A stretch of DNA of 9,434 bases from an uncultured Oscillospiraceae bacterium (GTDB lineage Bacteria > Bacillota > Clostridia > Oscillospirales > Ruminococcaceae): assembly GCA_900539695.1 (NCBI GenBank), contig UQDG01000042.1, forward strand, positions 1 through 9,434. The letters are read 5' to 3'. The position numbers and the translations under genes are program-made. Shown one piece after another: positions 1-7,011 of this stretch (its first letter is position 1; the number at the start of each line of letters is the position of its first letter). The notes under the pieces were generated by a model, which ran no database searches, was not told the DNA's origin, and saw only the letters and a program-made list of their open reading frames with translations.

Positions 1-16
1 AGCAGCTTGTACTTCT

Positions 17-60
17 CGCTCGCCGCATCGGCACTTAGAATTGTGCGGTATTGCCCTAGG
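17..60 (-). repeat. Interspersed repeat element, left copy
   Basis: Read on the minus strand, this segment holds the core GGCAATACCGCACAATTC (38-55), followed by TAAG and a small hairpin, CCG-atg-CGG. A related element stands at 9379-9434 in the opposite orientation with the same core (one mismatch in 18), a TAAG block and a CCG-ctt-CGG hairpin whose loop differs. The two copies differ mainly by about 13 extra bases in the right copy between core and TAAG. The outer limits are uncertain because the window cuts the flanks. It encodes nothing visible and no transposase is nearby, so a non-coding interspersed repeat (REP- or MITE-like) is the likely reading. The rest of 1-125 shows no gene. Confidence 0.6.
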
Positions 61-125
61 AACGAGCGGGACTTTTCTGGTACTCTTTTGGTCATAAAAT
101 AGTACGCATAGCGGCCGGATGCCGT

Positions 126-159
126 TAAAAAAGTGGCTCACCGCAAGGTGGTGAGCCAC
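126..159 (-). terminator. Intrinsic terminator of the AGCS symporter gene
   Basis: A perfect 10-bp stem (133-142 with 150-159, GTGGCTCACC type) closes a 7-base loop. On the minus strand it is followed by a run of six T (127-132 read in reverse). It begins 27 bases past the symporter stop codon. No T-run exists on the plus-strand side, so it acts for leftward transcription only. Confidence 0.9.
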
Positions 160-186
160 GTAAAAGCTGCTATTAAAAACTAAAAA

Positions 187-1521
187 TCATTCCTTATCAA
201 TGGCCGCCACAACCCTCGAAAGTGCCAGCAGTGCCAGCAGGTTGGGCACGGCCATCAGGCCGTTGAAGAAGTCCGCCATGGCCCACACAAGGTCCACTTT
301 CAGCGTAGAGCCGACCAAAATGAACACAACCACGATGACGCTGTACACCGGCAGGGCTTTCTCACCAAACAGAGCCTTGAAGTTGGACTGGCCGAAGAAG
401 TACCACCCAATGATGGTGGAGAACGCGAAGAAGAACATGCAGATGGCGATAAACACCGGGCCGAACCCGCCGAACGCCTGGCTGAACGCTGCCTGGGTCA
501 GGGCGGTGCCGGTCAGCCCCTCGGGGATCAGGCCAGAGGTGATGAGCACCAGGCCGGTCAGGGTCAGCACCACAAAGGTGTCGATGAACACGCCCAGGAT
601 GGCCACGGCGCCCTGCTCACGCGGGTGGTTGACCTTAGCCAGCGCGTGGGCGTGCGGGGTCGAGCCCATGCCGGCCTCATTGGAGAACAGGCCGCGGGCC
701 ACGCCAAAGCGCATCGCCTGCTGCACGGTCACACCGGCCACGCCGCCGGCCATCGCCTGCGGGTTGAACGCCAGCACAAAGATCTGCGTAAAGGCATTGG
801 GCAGCGTCTTGTAGTTCATGACCAGGATCACCACGCAGCCCACAATGTAAAACGCCGCCATGATGGGCACGATCTTTTCGGTCACAGCGGCAATGCGCTG
901 CACGCCGCCCAGGAAGATGAACGCTGCGATCACGGCTACGACAATGCCCACGGCCAGATGGCTCATGCCAAAGGCGTTATGGAACGCATCACCGATGGAG
1001 TTGGACTGTACCATGTTGCCCATGAAGCCAAGCGCCAGAATAATAAGTACCGAGAATACGCCTGCCAGCACCTTGCCAAAGGTGCCCTTGAACGCCGCGC
1101 GGATGTAGTACGCCGGGCCGCCGGTGACTTTGCCGTTGACGGTGGTGCGATAACGCTGGGCCAGCACGGCCTCGGCGTAAATCGTCGCCATGCCGAAGAA
1201 CGCCGATACCCACACCCAGAACAGCGCGCCCGGGCCGCCGCTGACCAGCGCCGTGGCGCAGCCGGTGATGTTGCCGGTGCCCACCTGGGCCGCAATGGCC
1301 GTGGCCAATGCCTGGAAGCTGCTCATTCCCTGGTCATCGGCCTTTTTGCCCCGCAGGGTGAAGTTGCCGAAAACGCGGTGGAACCCTTCGCCAAAGCGGC
1401 GTAGCTGTACGCCCCGCAGCCGGATGGTGAAAAACACGCCGGTGCCGACCAGCAGGAACAACAGCAGTGAATTCCACAGAATATCGCTGGCCTGCTCAAT
1501 GGCCGCCGTAAAAATTGTCAT
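187..1521 (-). CDS. Sodium:alanine/glycine symporter, AGCS family
   Basis: A 444-residue integral membrane protein that should import alanine, glycine or a similar small neutral amino acid with Na+. Family hallmarks are visible: GTGNIT at about 81-86, SGGPGALFWVW at 94-104, GGPAYYI at 134-140, the signature GLFSNEAGMGSTPHAHA at 277-293, and FSTIIGWYFFG at 367-377. About ten hydrophobic segments span the protein and its length is normal for the family. I start it at ATG 1521 rather than the in-frame ATG 13 codons upstream (1560). An AGAGGGG ribosome binding site sits 9 bases before 1521, and the extra residues would be charged and unlike the family. It is a single-gene unit with its own promoter (1595-1623) and terminator (126-159), divergent from the lipoprotein pair. 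The exact substrate cannot be read from sequence. No glycine riboswitch fits in the leader of about 67 bases. Confidence 0.95.
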   Translation of the reverse strand: MTIFTAAIEQASDILWNSLLLFLLVGTGVFFTIRLRGVQLRRFGEGFHRVFGNFTLRGKKADDQGMSSFQALATAIAAQVGTGNITGCATALVSGGPGALFWVWVSAFFGMATIYAEAVLAQRYRTTVNGKVTGGPAYYIRAAFKGTFGKVLAGVFSVLIILALGFMGNMVQSNSIGDAFHNAFGMSHLAVGIVVAVIAAFIFLGGVQRIAAVTEKIVPIMAAFYIVGCVVILVMNYKTLPNAFTQIFVLAFNPQAMAGGVAGVTVQQAMRFGVARGLFSNEAGMGSTPHAHALAKVNHPREQGAVAILGVFIDTFVVLTLTGLVLITSGLIPEGLTGTALTQAAFSQAFGGFGPVFIAICMFFFAFSTIIGWYFFGQSNFKALFGEKALPVYSVIVVVFILVGSTLKVDLVWAMADFFNGLMAVPNLLALLALSRVVAAIDKE

Positions 1522-1594
1522 GTAAAATACCCCTCTTCTTACATCTTGTCTTTTATACACTTACCTATGCCCGCTTTGCGCGGACAATGTAACT

Positions 1595-1623
1595 ACTATA
1601 CTATGCTTTCATAAGAAAGTCAA
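1595..1623 (-). promoter_or_regulatory. Sigma-A promoter of the AGCS symporter gene
   Basis: On the minus strand, TTGACT (-35, 1618-1623) is followed after exactly 17 bases by TATAGT (-10, 1595-1600). Transcription would start near 1588, giving a leader of about 67 bases before ATG 1521. The spacer holds a perfect dyad, CTTTC-ttat-GAAAG (1606-1619), which could be an operator. A small CCGC/GCGG hairpin lies in the leader at 1571-1583. Confidence 0.85.
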
Positions 1624-1730
1624 GTGTATTTATATAGTGAACATACCAGAGAAAAAAGTTGTAAATTCTCCCGAAAAAGTGCAGAATTGAAACAACTCTG
1701 TCACAACTGTGGGGTATCCTGCAGCTAAAC

Positions 1731-1750
1731 CAAACGCGAAAGGAGAACAC
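1731..1750 (+). promoter_or_regulatory. Ribosome-binding leader of lipoprotein 1 (copy 1 of a repeated leader)
   Basis: CAAACGCGAAAGGAGAACAC contains an AAAGGAG Shine-Dalgarno whose GGAG ends 8 bases before ATG 1754, which fixes the start. The same 20 bases recur exactly at 3035-3054 before lipoprotein 2, and in decayed form at 4276-4295. I found no convincing promoter in 1640-1730. The best match is TTGTAA (1659-1664) with CAGAAT (1682-1687), which is weak. Confidence 0.85.
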
Positions 1751-1753
1751 GTC

Positions 1754-3022
1754 ATGAACAAGCTGCTGCCCTTTGCCCTGGCTTTGGCGCTGGCCCTGCC
1801 CGGCTGCGCCGCAGGCGATACCGCGCCCCAGCCCCCGGAGACACCCACCACCACCACCGAGACCGCCGCAGAGGCACCGGCCGAGAGCACCCTGCCCGGT
1901 CTTACGGGCCGCCTGCGCCAAACAAGTTATGATACCGCCGCCGTGGGGCAGACGTTCTACGGCATGATGAGCACTTACGATGAGGAGACCTTGACCAGCG
2001 TCTACACCATAATTGCAACCGACACCGCGGCCAACACCCAGCAGAAAGCGGCCGAGCTGGAGACCCAGGGTTACTATACCAGTCTGGCCGCCTGGCAGGA
2101 CGGCCTGGAACTGTACATTGACGATTGGTTGGATGAGACCGGCCAGCCCGTGACGAACAGTTACCAGAATGGCGAGATAACCAGCTGGCGCTATAAGATC
2201 GACCCCGCCACCGGCCAGATGGAGCGGCTGGAAGTGGAAGGTGCGCCGTATTCCCCGCAATGGCAGGACGACGCGGCTGTGTACGCCGAGCGGAGCGTGG
2301 GCCAGTGGATCGAATGTATCAACCGGCTGGATCACGCCACCGGCCAGCAGGTGGACCTGCCTCTGCCGTCCCAGACGCAGAGCGTATATGATGCCATCGG
2401 GCAGCGCTGGCTGATCGGCCGTATCATCAGCCCCGGCCCCATGCCAGATTACACCACCGACCGGGATGCTTTTTTTGCCATGTGGCAGAACTCTCAGCTG
2501 GAGATCGACCTGTACGACCCTGCCACCCGCGCCTGCGAAAAGCTGTTCGAGACCCCCTGCTACGACGGGGAGAAGTGGATGTACAGCGGCCAGCGGGACG
2601 GCGTACCGTACTTTATCCACTATACCGCGACGGAGGACCAGAGCTACACCATGGCGGTGGGGCTGGACAAGCTGGAAAACGGCACCATGACGACCGTGTA
2701 CACCCCGCAAAGCGATCAATGGCCGGAGTTTGAAAGTTACGGTCAGGACGGAGAAGAACGCTGGGTCGTGGAATATCTGCGGGACAGCATTGCAATTTAT
2801 GATTTGGCAGACGGCCAGACCTACACCCCGACGGTCGACCACGATAATTATATAGGCTATCCCATACAGCTGCTGCCTGATGACCGTGTGGTCGTGACCA
2901 ACGGCTGGTACGAGACGACCGCCGCCACCGACAGACAGCCCGCCCTGGTGACCATCGACATGACCGCCTACCTCAACGGCAGTACCGACTACACCCCGAT
3001 AGAAATGTACACGGGCAAGTAA
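1754..3022 (+). CDS. Lipoprotein of unknown function, propeller-like (paralogue 1)
   Basis: A 422-residue secreted lipoprotein. Residues 1-17 are a signal peptide (MNK, then an Ala/Leu core), and Cys18 in ALPGC is the lipidation site, so the mature protein should sit on the outer face of the cytoplasmic membrane. Residues 19-46 are a Pro/Thr/Glu/Ala-rich flexible linker. The rest is rich in Trp, Tyr and Asp and repeats a D-x-ATG-type turn followed by a strand: IDPATGQMERL (149-159), LDHATGQQVDL (192-202), YDPATRACEKL (254-264) and YDLADGQTY (349-357). That pattern suggests a beta-propeller, but this is inference. I do not recognise the family and see no catalytic motif. It is clearly paralogous to the next gene: shared blocks include WQDDAAVY, GQRDG, KLENG and the tail GSTDYTP..MYTG. 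The two genes lie 35 bases apart and are surely co-transcribed. Confidence 0.9.
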   Translation: MNKLLPFALALALALPGCAAGDTAPQPPETPTTTTETAAEAPAESTLPGLTGRLRQTSYDTAAVGQTFYGMMSTYDEETLTSVYTIIATDTAANTQQKAAELETQGYYTSLAAWQDGLELYIDDWLDETGQPVTNSYQNGEITSWRYKIDPATGQMERLEVEGAPYSPQWQDDAAVYAERSVGQWIECINRLDHATGQQVDLPLPSQTQSVYDAIGQRWLIGRIISPGPMPDYTTDRDAFFAMWQNSQLEIDLYDPATRACEKLFETPCYDGEKWMYSGQRDGVPYFIHYTATEDQSYTMAVGLDKLENGTMTTVYTPQSDQWPEFESYGQDGEERWVVEYLRDSIAIYDLADGQTYTPTVDHDNYIGYPIQLLPDDRVVVTNGWYETTAATDRQPALVTIDMTAYLNGSTDYTPIEMYTGK

Positions 3023-3034
3023 ATCAAGTAAATG

Positions 3035-3054
3035 CAAACGCGAAAGGAGAACAC
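3035..3054 (+). promoter_or_regulatory. Ribosome-binding leader of lipoprotein 2 (copy 2 of repeated leader)
   Basis: This is an exact copy of the 20 bases at 1731-1750, lying between the stop of lipoprotein 1 (3020-3022) and ATG 3058. The GGAG core sets the start of the second gene. The identity reaches outside the coding regions, so the duplication unit carried its own leader. Confidence 0.9.
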
Positions 3055-3057
3055 CCT

Positions 3058-4272
3058 ATGAAAAAAGCCATTGCCTGCCTGCTGGCCCTGCCCCTGGCTC
3101 TCGCCGCCTGCGGAGCGCAGGGTGCGGATAGCGCCCAAAGCCAGCCGGCTACGGAAACCGAACAGACCACCGAGACCGCCCAGGAAACGACCGCCCCGGC
3201 GGTTGGCACTGCGGGCAAGCTGCGCGGCACAGCGTACAGGCTTTATACCAACACCGGCCTGTACAGCATGAACCAGAAATACGATGAAGCCACCAACACC
3301 AATACGTTTTACCTGATAAAAACCGACTGCGACACCGCCACGCAGCAAAAGCTGGCGGAGATCGAGCTGCAAGGCGGAGAGACCTGTGGCATGGCCGCCT
3401 GGGACGACATGGTAGAGCTGTACTGCTTTGAAAATATGGACAAGGACAACCCCACCGAATGGTGTTACATCGTGGATACTTCCACCGGCAGTGTGGAGCG
3501 CCTGCCTGTGGAAGAGGAATTCTACCCTGCATGGTATGATGATGCCGCGCTGTACGAGCTGGACTATGCCAGCGGCAAGCGCATCATCCGGCGGGACCGC
3601 ACCACGAACGAGGTAAGCTATATCAACCTGCCGGAACAGACCATAAATGTATATGGCGCGGGCGATAAATGGGTCATCCACCGCATTGTCAGCCCCAGCC
3701 CGCTGCCCAGCAATGTCGACGGGGATGAGTACAATGCCGTTTTTCAGAACTCAGAGTATGAGTATGACCTTTTTGATGCTGCCACCGGCGAAATGAAAAA
3801 ACTCTACAGCTATCCCACAAGTGAGGATTTTTATTGGTATCGCGGCCAACGCGACGGCACACTGTATTTCGACCTGTATGGGGAGGATGGCTACCCAACC
3901 GGTGTGGGTAAGCTGGAAAACGGCGAAATGGTACAAGTGCTGGCACGGGACGACCCGTACACAAGTGAGCAGATGTTGGAGAACGAACAGGGCGAGCTGC
4001 AATGGATCGTTTTGGATGAGGGCGAATCGGTACAGGTATATGACCTGAACGATGGGCAAAGTTACCGCCCGGCGTTTGTAAATGAATCGAGCCAGTATGC
4101 CTCCACAGGCTACCCGGAAATGCTGCTGCCCGGTGGGAAGGTATTCGTCACCCACGGCAGCATGGATGCCCCGGACTTTTTGGATAAGATCGCCTACGCC
4201 ACCCAGGACCGCGCCGCCTACCTTTCCGGCAGCACCGACTATACCCCGGTAACGATGTACACGGGCGAATAA
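3058..4272 (+). CDS. Lipoprotein of unknown function, propeller-like (paralogue 2)
   Basis: A 404-residue paralogue of the upstream gene. The signal peptide is MKKAIACLLALPLALAAC with lipidation at Cys18 (lipobox LAAC), followed by a Thr/Glu/Gln/Ala-rich linker (19-49) and then the repeated-turn domain: VDTSTGSVERL (139-149), FDAATGEMKKL (239-249), KLENGEMVQV (285-294) and YDLNDGQSY (328-336). It shares TATQQKLAE..LQG, WYDDAALYE, KWVIHRIVSPSPLP, FQNSEYEYDLFD, YRGQRDG and the C-terminus GSTDYTPVTMYTGE with paralogue 1. The two have diverged well beyond a recent duplication in the body, while leader and tail stay close. The product should be anchored on the outside of the membrane. A role in ligand binding or envelope sensing is possible, but nothing in the sequence proves one. 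Confidence 0.9.
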   Translation: MKKAIACLLALPLALAACGAQGADSAQSQPATETEQTTETAQETTAPAVGTAGKLRGTAYRLYTNTGLYSMNQKYDEATNTNTFYLIKTDCDTATQQKLAEIELQGGETCGMAAWDDMVELYCFENMDKDNPTEWCYIVDTSTGSVERLPVEEEFYPAWYDDAALYELDYASGKRIIRRDRTTNEVSYINLPEQTINVYGAGDKWVIHRIVSPSPLPSNVDGDEYNAVFQNSEYEYDLFDAATGEMKKLYSYPTSEDFYWYRGQRDGTLYFDLYGEDGYPTGVGKLENGEMVQVLARDDPYTSEQMLENEQGELQWIVLDEGESVQVYDLNDGQSYRPAFVNESSQYASTGYPEMLLPGGKVFVTHGSMDAPDFLDKIAYATQDRAAYLSGSTDYTPVTMYTGE

Positions 4273-4275
4273 ATA

Positions 4276-4301
4276 TAAACAGAAAAGGAGAACGCCCTAC
4301 G
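4276..4301 (+). pseudogene. Ghost leader of a lost third lipoprotein copy (start codon ACG)
   Basis: Four bases after the stop of lipoprotein 2 the repeated leader appears again: 15 of its 20 positions match, including all of AAAGGAGAAC. It continues with CCCT and then ACG (4299-4301), exactly where CCCT-ATG stands in copy 2. So stop codon, AT-rich spacer, Shine-Dalgarno and start position are all conserved, but the start codon is changed by one transition. The frame from ACG stays open for 27 codons to TAA at 4380-4382, and its translation (TPLQSTKELPRNYY and onward) resembles neither a signal peptide nor the lipoproteins. The likely reading is a third tandem unit whose coding part was lost. 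A short peptide read from a non-standard start is possible but less likely. Confidence 0.55.
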
Positions 4302-4397
4302 CCCCTGCAAAGCACGAAAGAACTTCCGCGGAATTATTATTTGTCGTTCTTTTACCGGCTGGAGTCCATTGCCGGCCAGTAAATTATACATACACAC

Positions 4398-4428
4398 AAA
4401 AAATGCTCCCCGTGAGGGGAGCATTTTT
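4398..4428. terminator. Bidirectional terminator between lipoprotein and feo operons
   Basis: A 9-bp perfect stem (ATGCTCCCC 4403-4411 with GGGGAGCAT 4416-4424) closes a GTGA tetraloop. It is flanked by an A-run on the left (4398-4403) and a T-run on the right (4424-4428). Both strands therefore read hairpin plus U-tract. It ends the rightward lipoprotein unit and the leftward feo operon, whose last stop codon is 10 bases away. Confidence 0.93.
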
Positions 4429-4437
4429 ATGTGCTGG

Positions 4438-4596
4438 TTACTTCTTCTTTTCCTGTTTCTCTTTATCGCTGCAATGCTGGTGACAGCTGGCGCAGTTGCC
4501 GCCGCAGCCACCCTGCCAGCCGCCGTTCTGGCAGATAAACAGGATCGCCAGCGCCAGCAGCACAAAAATTACCACTACAATGATCGCACTTGCCAT
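4438..4596 (-). CDS. FeoB-associated Cys-rich membrane protein
   Basis: A 52-residue protein. MASAIIVVVIFVLLALAILF forms one N-terminal membrane helix (about 4-21). It is followed by Cys22, a Gly-rich stretch, and a cluster C31-x3-C35-x2-C38-x3-C42 with His39 and His41 inside it. The tail is charged and ends in Lys. Size, single helix and Gly/Cys motif match the small Cys-rich proteins found directly after feoB in Clostridia. They are presumed to help ferrous iron transport at the membrane, perhaps by binding iron, but the mechanism is not established. GGAGGT (4605-4610 read in reverse) lies 8 bases before the ATG. The gene starts 25 bases after the feoAB stop, so it is the second gene of that operon. 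It takes the place of the unrelated FeoC of enterobacteria. Confidence 0.9.
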   Translation of the reverse strand: MASAIIVVVIFVLLALAILFICQNGGWQGGCGGNCASCHQHCSDKEKQEKKK

Positions 4597-4621
4597 AGTC
4601 AATTACCTCCGGGACAAGGGT

Positions 4622-6991
4622 TCACACAAACCCCAGCAGTGTACCTATACAGTGTACCACAAAGGCAACCACCCATGCAATACCGCACTGCATCACAACC
4701 ACCCCGGCGGCGGCTTTTGCACTGCCAAGTTCGCGCTTGGCGGCGGCCACAGCGGCCACGCAGGGGGTATACAGCAGGGTAAACACCAAAAATACCACGG
4801 CGGTAAATGGGGTAAACATCGTGGAAAGTGCTGCCGTATCGCCGCCCAGCAGCACCGTCAAGGTGGAAACAACGCTCTCCTTGGCGGTAAAGCCGGTGAT
4901 CAGCGCGGTAGAAACACGCCAGTCGCCAAAGCCAAGCGGCTTAAAGATCGGCGCTACCCAGCTGCCGATCAATGCCAGCAGGCTGGTATCCGGCGCTGCA
5001 ACATTCAGCCGTGTATCAAAAGTCTGCAGGAACCAGATCAACACGGTGGCTACAAAAATAATGGTAAAGGCTTTCTGCAAAAAGTCCTTGGCCTTCTCCC
5101 AAATCAGCTGGCCCACGCTGCGGGCCGAGGGAAAGCGGTAGTTGGGCAGCTCCATGACGAAGGGAACAGGCTCGCCCTTATAGCGGGTCAGTTTCAGCAC
5201 CAGCGCGTACAAAATACCGCATACGATGCCGGTCAGGTACAGCCCCACCATTACAACGGCCCGCCATTGCCGCGGGAAAAACGCGGTGGTAAACAGTGCG
5301 TAGATCGGCAGCTTAGCCGAGCAGCTCATGAACGGTGTCAGCAGAATGGTCATCTTGCGGTCGCGGTCACTGGACAAAGTACGAGTGGCCATGATAGCAG
5401 GCACCGAGCAGCCAAAGCCGATCAGCATCGGCACAAAACTGCGGCCCGAAAGGCCCACCCGGCGCAGCAGCTGGTCCATCACAAACGCCACGCGGGCCAT
5501 ATAGCCGGTATCCTCCAGGATGGAAAGGAAGAAGAACAAAGTGACGATAACGGGCAAAAAGCTCAGCACGCTGCCCACGCCGGCAAAAATGCCGTCGATG
5601 ACAAGGCTGTGCACCACCGGGTTGATGCCGTAGGCGGTCAGCGCATGGTCAGCGGCGTTGGTCACGGCGTCGATACCCAAAGTCAGCAGGTCAGACAGCG
5701 CCGCGCCGATGACCCCGAAGGTCAGCCAGAACACCAGCGCCATAATGCCGATAAAGCAGGGCAGGGCGGTGTACTTGCCGGTCAGGACCTTATCCATAGC
5801 CACGCTGCGCTTGTGCTCGCGGCTTTCACCGGGGCGCACCACGGTCTTGTCGCACAGGCGCTCGATAAAAGTAAAGCGCATGTCAGCCAGGGCAGCCTCG
5901 CGGTCCAGGCCGGTCTCGTTTTCCAGTTCGGCGATGGTATGGCCCAGCAGTTCGGTCTCGTTTTCGTCCAGCTGCAAAGCAGCTTCGATCAGCTGATCAC
6001 CCTCCACCAGCTTGGTGGCGGAAAACCGCAGCGGCAGACCGGCGCGCTGGGCGTGGTCCTCGATCAGGTGGGCCGCGGCGTGGATGCAGCGGTGTACCGC
6101 GCCGTCCTTGCCATCGGTGGCATCGCAGAAATCGATGCGGCCGGGGACCTCGCGGTGGCGGGCCACATGCAGGGCATGCTCCACCAGCTCGTCGATGCCC
6201 TCGTTCTTGGCGGCCGAGATGGGCACCACCGGCACACCCAGCAGTTCCTCCAGTTCGTTGACCATGATGGTGCCGCCATTGGCGCGCACTTCGTCCATCA
6301 TATTCAGCGCCAACACCATCGGAATCTCCAGTTCCATCAGCTGCATGGTTAAGTAAAGGTTGCGCTCAATATTCGTGGCATCAACGATATTGATGATGCC
6401 GTCTGGGTGGGTGTTCAGCAGAAAGTCCCGGGTGACGATCTCCTCGCTGGAATAGGGCGACAGGGAATAGATGCCCGGCAGGTCGGTGACGGTGGCCTCG
6501 GCATGGCCGCGGATCATGCCGTCCTTGCGGTCTACCGTGACACCGGGAAAGTTGCCCACATGCTGGTTGGAGCCGGTCAGCTGATTGAACAGCGTCGTTT
6601 TGCCGCAGTTCTGGTTGCCGGCCAGGGCAAAACGCAGCGGCTGTCCTTTGGCGATCTCACTGCCCGCCTTGCGGTCGTGGTAGCTGGCGGCCTTGCGCAG
6701 TTCGCCCACGCCGGGGTGGGGCACAGGCGCGTGCCGTGTCTCGCTGCGGGCGGCGCGGTCCGTTTCGTGGACATTGTCCACTTCGATCTTGGCGGCATCA
6801 GCCAGCCGCAGGGTCAGCTCGTAGCCGCGCAGCTCTACTTCGATGGGGTCGCCCATGGGGGCAACCTTGCGCAGGGTCACCTCGGTGCCCGGGGTCAGGC
6901 CCATATCCAGCAGGTGGTGGCGCAGCTCGCCCTGGCCGCCGATGGTGCGCAGTACCGCATCCTGCCCAACTTTGATTTCTGCCAGTGTCAT
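4622..6991 (-). CDS. feoB: Ferrous iron transport protein, FeoA-FeoB fusion
   Basis: A 789-residue GTP-dependent Fe2+ importer of the cytoplasmic membrane. Residues 1-75 are an SH3-like FeoA domain (MTLAEIKVGQ, then LLDMGLTPGTEV and GYELTLRLADAAKIEV). A polar linker with several His (about 76-115) joins it to FeoB. The G domain follows: G1 GNQNCGKTT (125-133), switch GVTVD (150-154), G3 DLPG (170-173), G4 NMMD (230-233) and G5 around SAAK (259-262). A helical spacer with dissociation-inhibitor character covers about 280-400. From about 410 on comes the multi-helix permease with the conserved gate motifs GFGCSVPA (525-532) and MSCSAKLP (555-562). Length fits FeoA plus FeoB. I start at ATG 6991 because AGAGGA lies 9 bases upstream and FeoA proteins begin here; the 37 earlier in-frame codons run through the promoter. 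The gene leads the feo operon, which ends at 4398-4428. Confidence 0.96.
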   Translation of the reverse strand: MTLAEIKVGQDAVLRTIGGQGELRHHLLDMGLTPGTEVTLRKVAPMGDPIEVELRGYELTLRLADAAKIEVDNVHETDRAARSETRHAPVPHPGVGELRKAASYHDRKAGSEIAKGQPLRFALAGNQNCGKTTLFNQLTGSNQHVGNFPGVTVDRKDGMIRGHAEATVTDLPGIYSLSPYSSEEIVTRDFLLNTHPDGIINIVDATNIERNLYLTMQLMELEIPMVLALNMMDEVRANGGTIMVNELEELLGVPVVPISAAKNEGIDELVEHALHVARHREVPGRIDFCDATDGKDGAVHRCIHAAAHLIEDHAQRAGLPLRFSATKLVEGDQLIEAALQLDENETELLGHTIAELENETGLDREAALADMRFTFIERLCDKTVVRPGESREHKRSVAMDKVLTGKYTALPCFIGIMALVFWLTFGVIGAALSDLLTLGIDAVTNAADHALTAYGINPVVHSLVIDGIFAGVGSVLSFLPVIVTLFFFLSILEDTGYMARVAFVMDQLLRRVGLSGRSFVPMLIGFGCSVPAIMATRTLSSDRDRKMTILLTPFMSCSAKLPIYALFTTAFFPRQWRAVVMVGLYLTGIVCGILYALVLKLTRYKGEPVPFVMELPNYRFPSARSVGQLIWEKAKDFLQKAFTIIFVATVLIWFLQTFDTRLNVAAPDTSLLALIGSWVAPIFKPLGFGDWRVSTALITGFTAKESVVSTLTVLLGGDTAALSTMFTPFTAVVFLVFTLLYTPCVAAVAAAKRELGSAKAAAGVVVMQCGIAWVVAFVVHCIGTLLGFV

Positions 6992-7011
6992 ATTTTCCAG
7001 TCCTCTTATAA

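Noticed and set aside
1522..1560. Upstream ATG (1560) as the start of the symporter
   Set aside because: The 13 extra residues are basic, family proteins begin near MTIF, and a good Shine-Dalgarno precedes 1521 only.
1522..1588. Glycine or other riboswitch before the AGCS symporter
   Set aside because: Such symporters are often riboswitch-controlled, but the predicted leader is only about 67 bases and lacks room and motifs for a glycine aptamer.
1601..3037. 478-codon open frame on the minus strand, antisense to lipoprotein 1
   Set aside because: Composition is that of a shadow frame, its start region lies in intergenic DNA, and the opposite frame has a signal peptide, lipobox and strong ribosome site.
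4496..6352. 618-codon open frame on the plus strand, antisense to feoAB
   Set aside because: It lies opposite the unmistakable FeoAB frame. Its translation is rich in His, Gln and Gly with no domain or membrane pattern, as expected for a shadow frame in GC-rich DNA, and it has no ribosome site.
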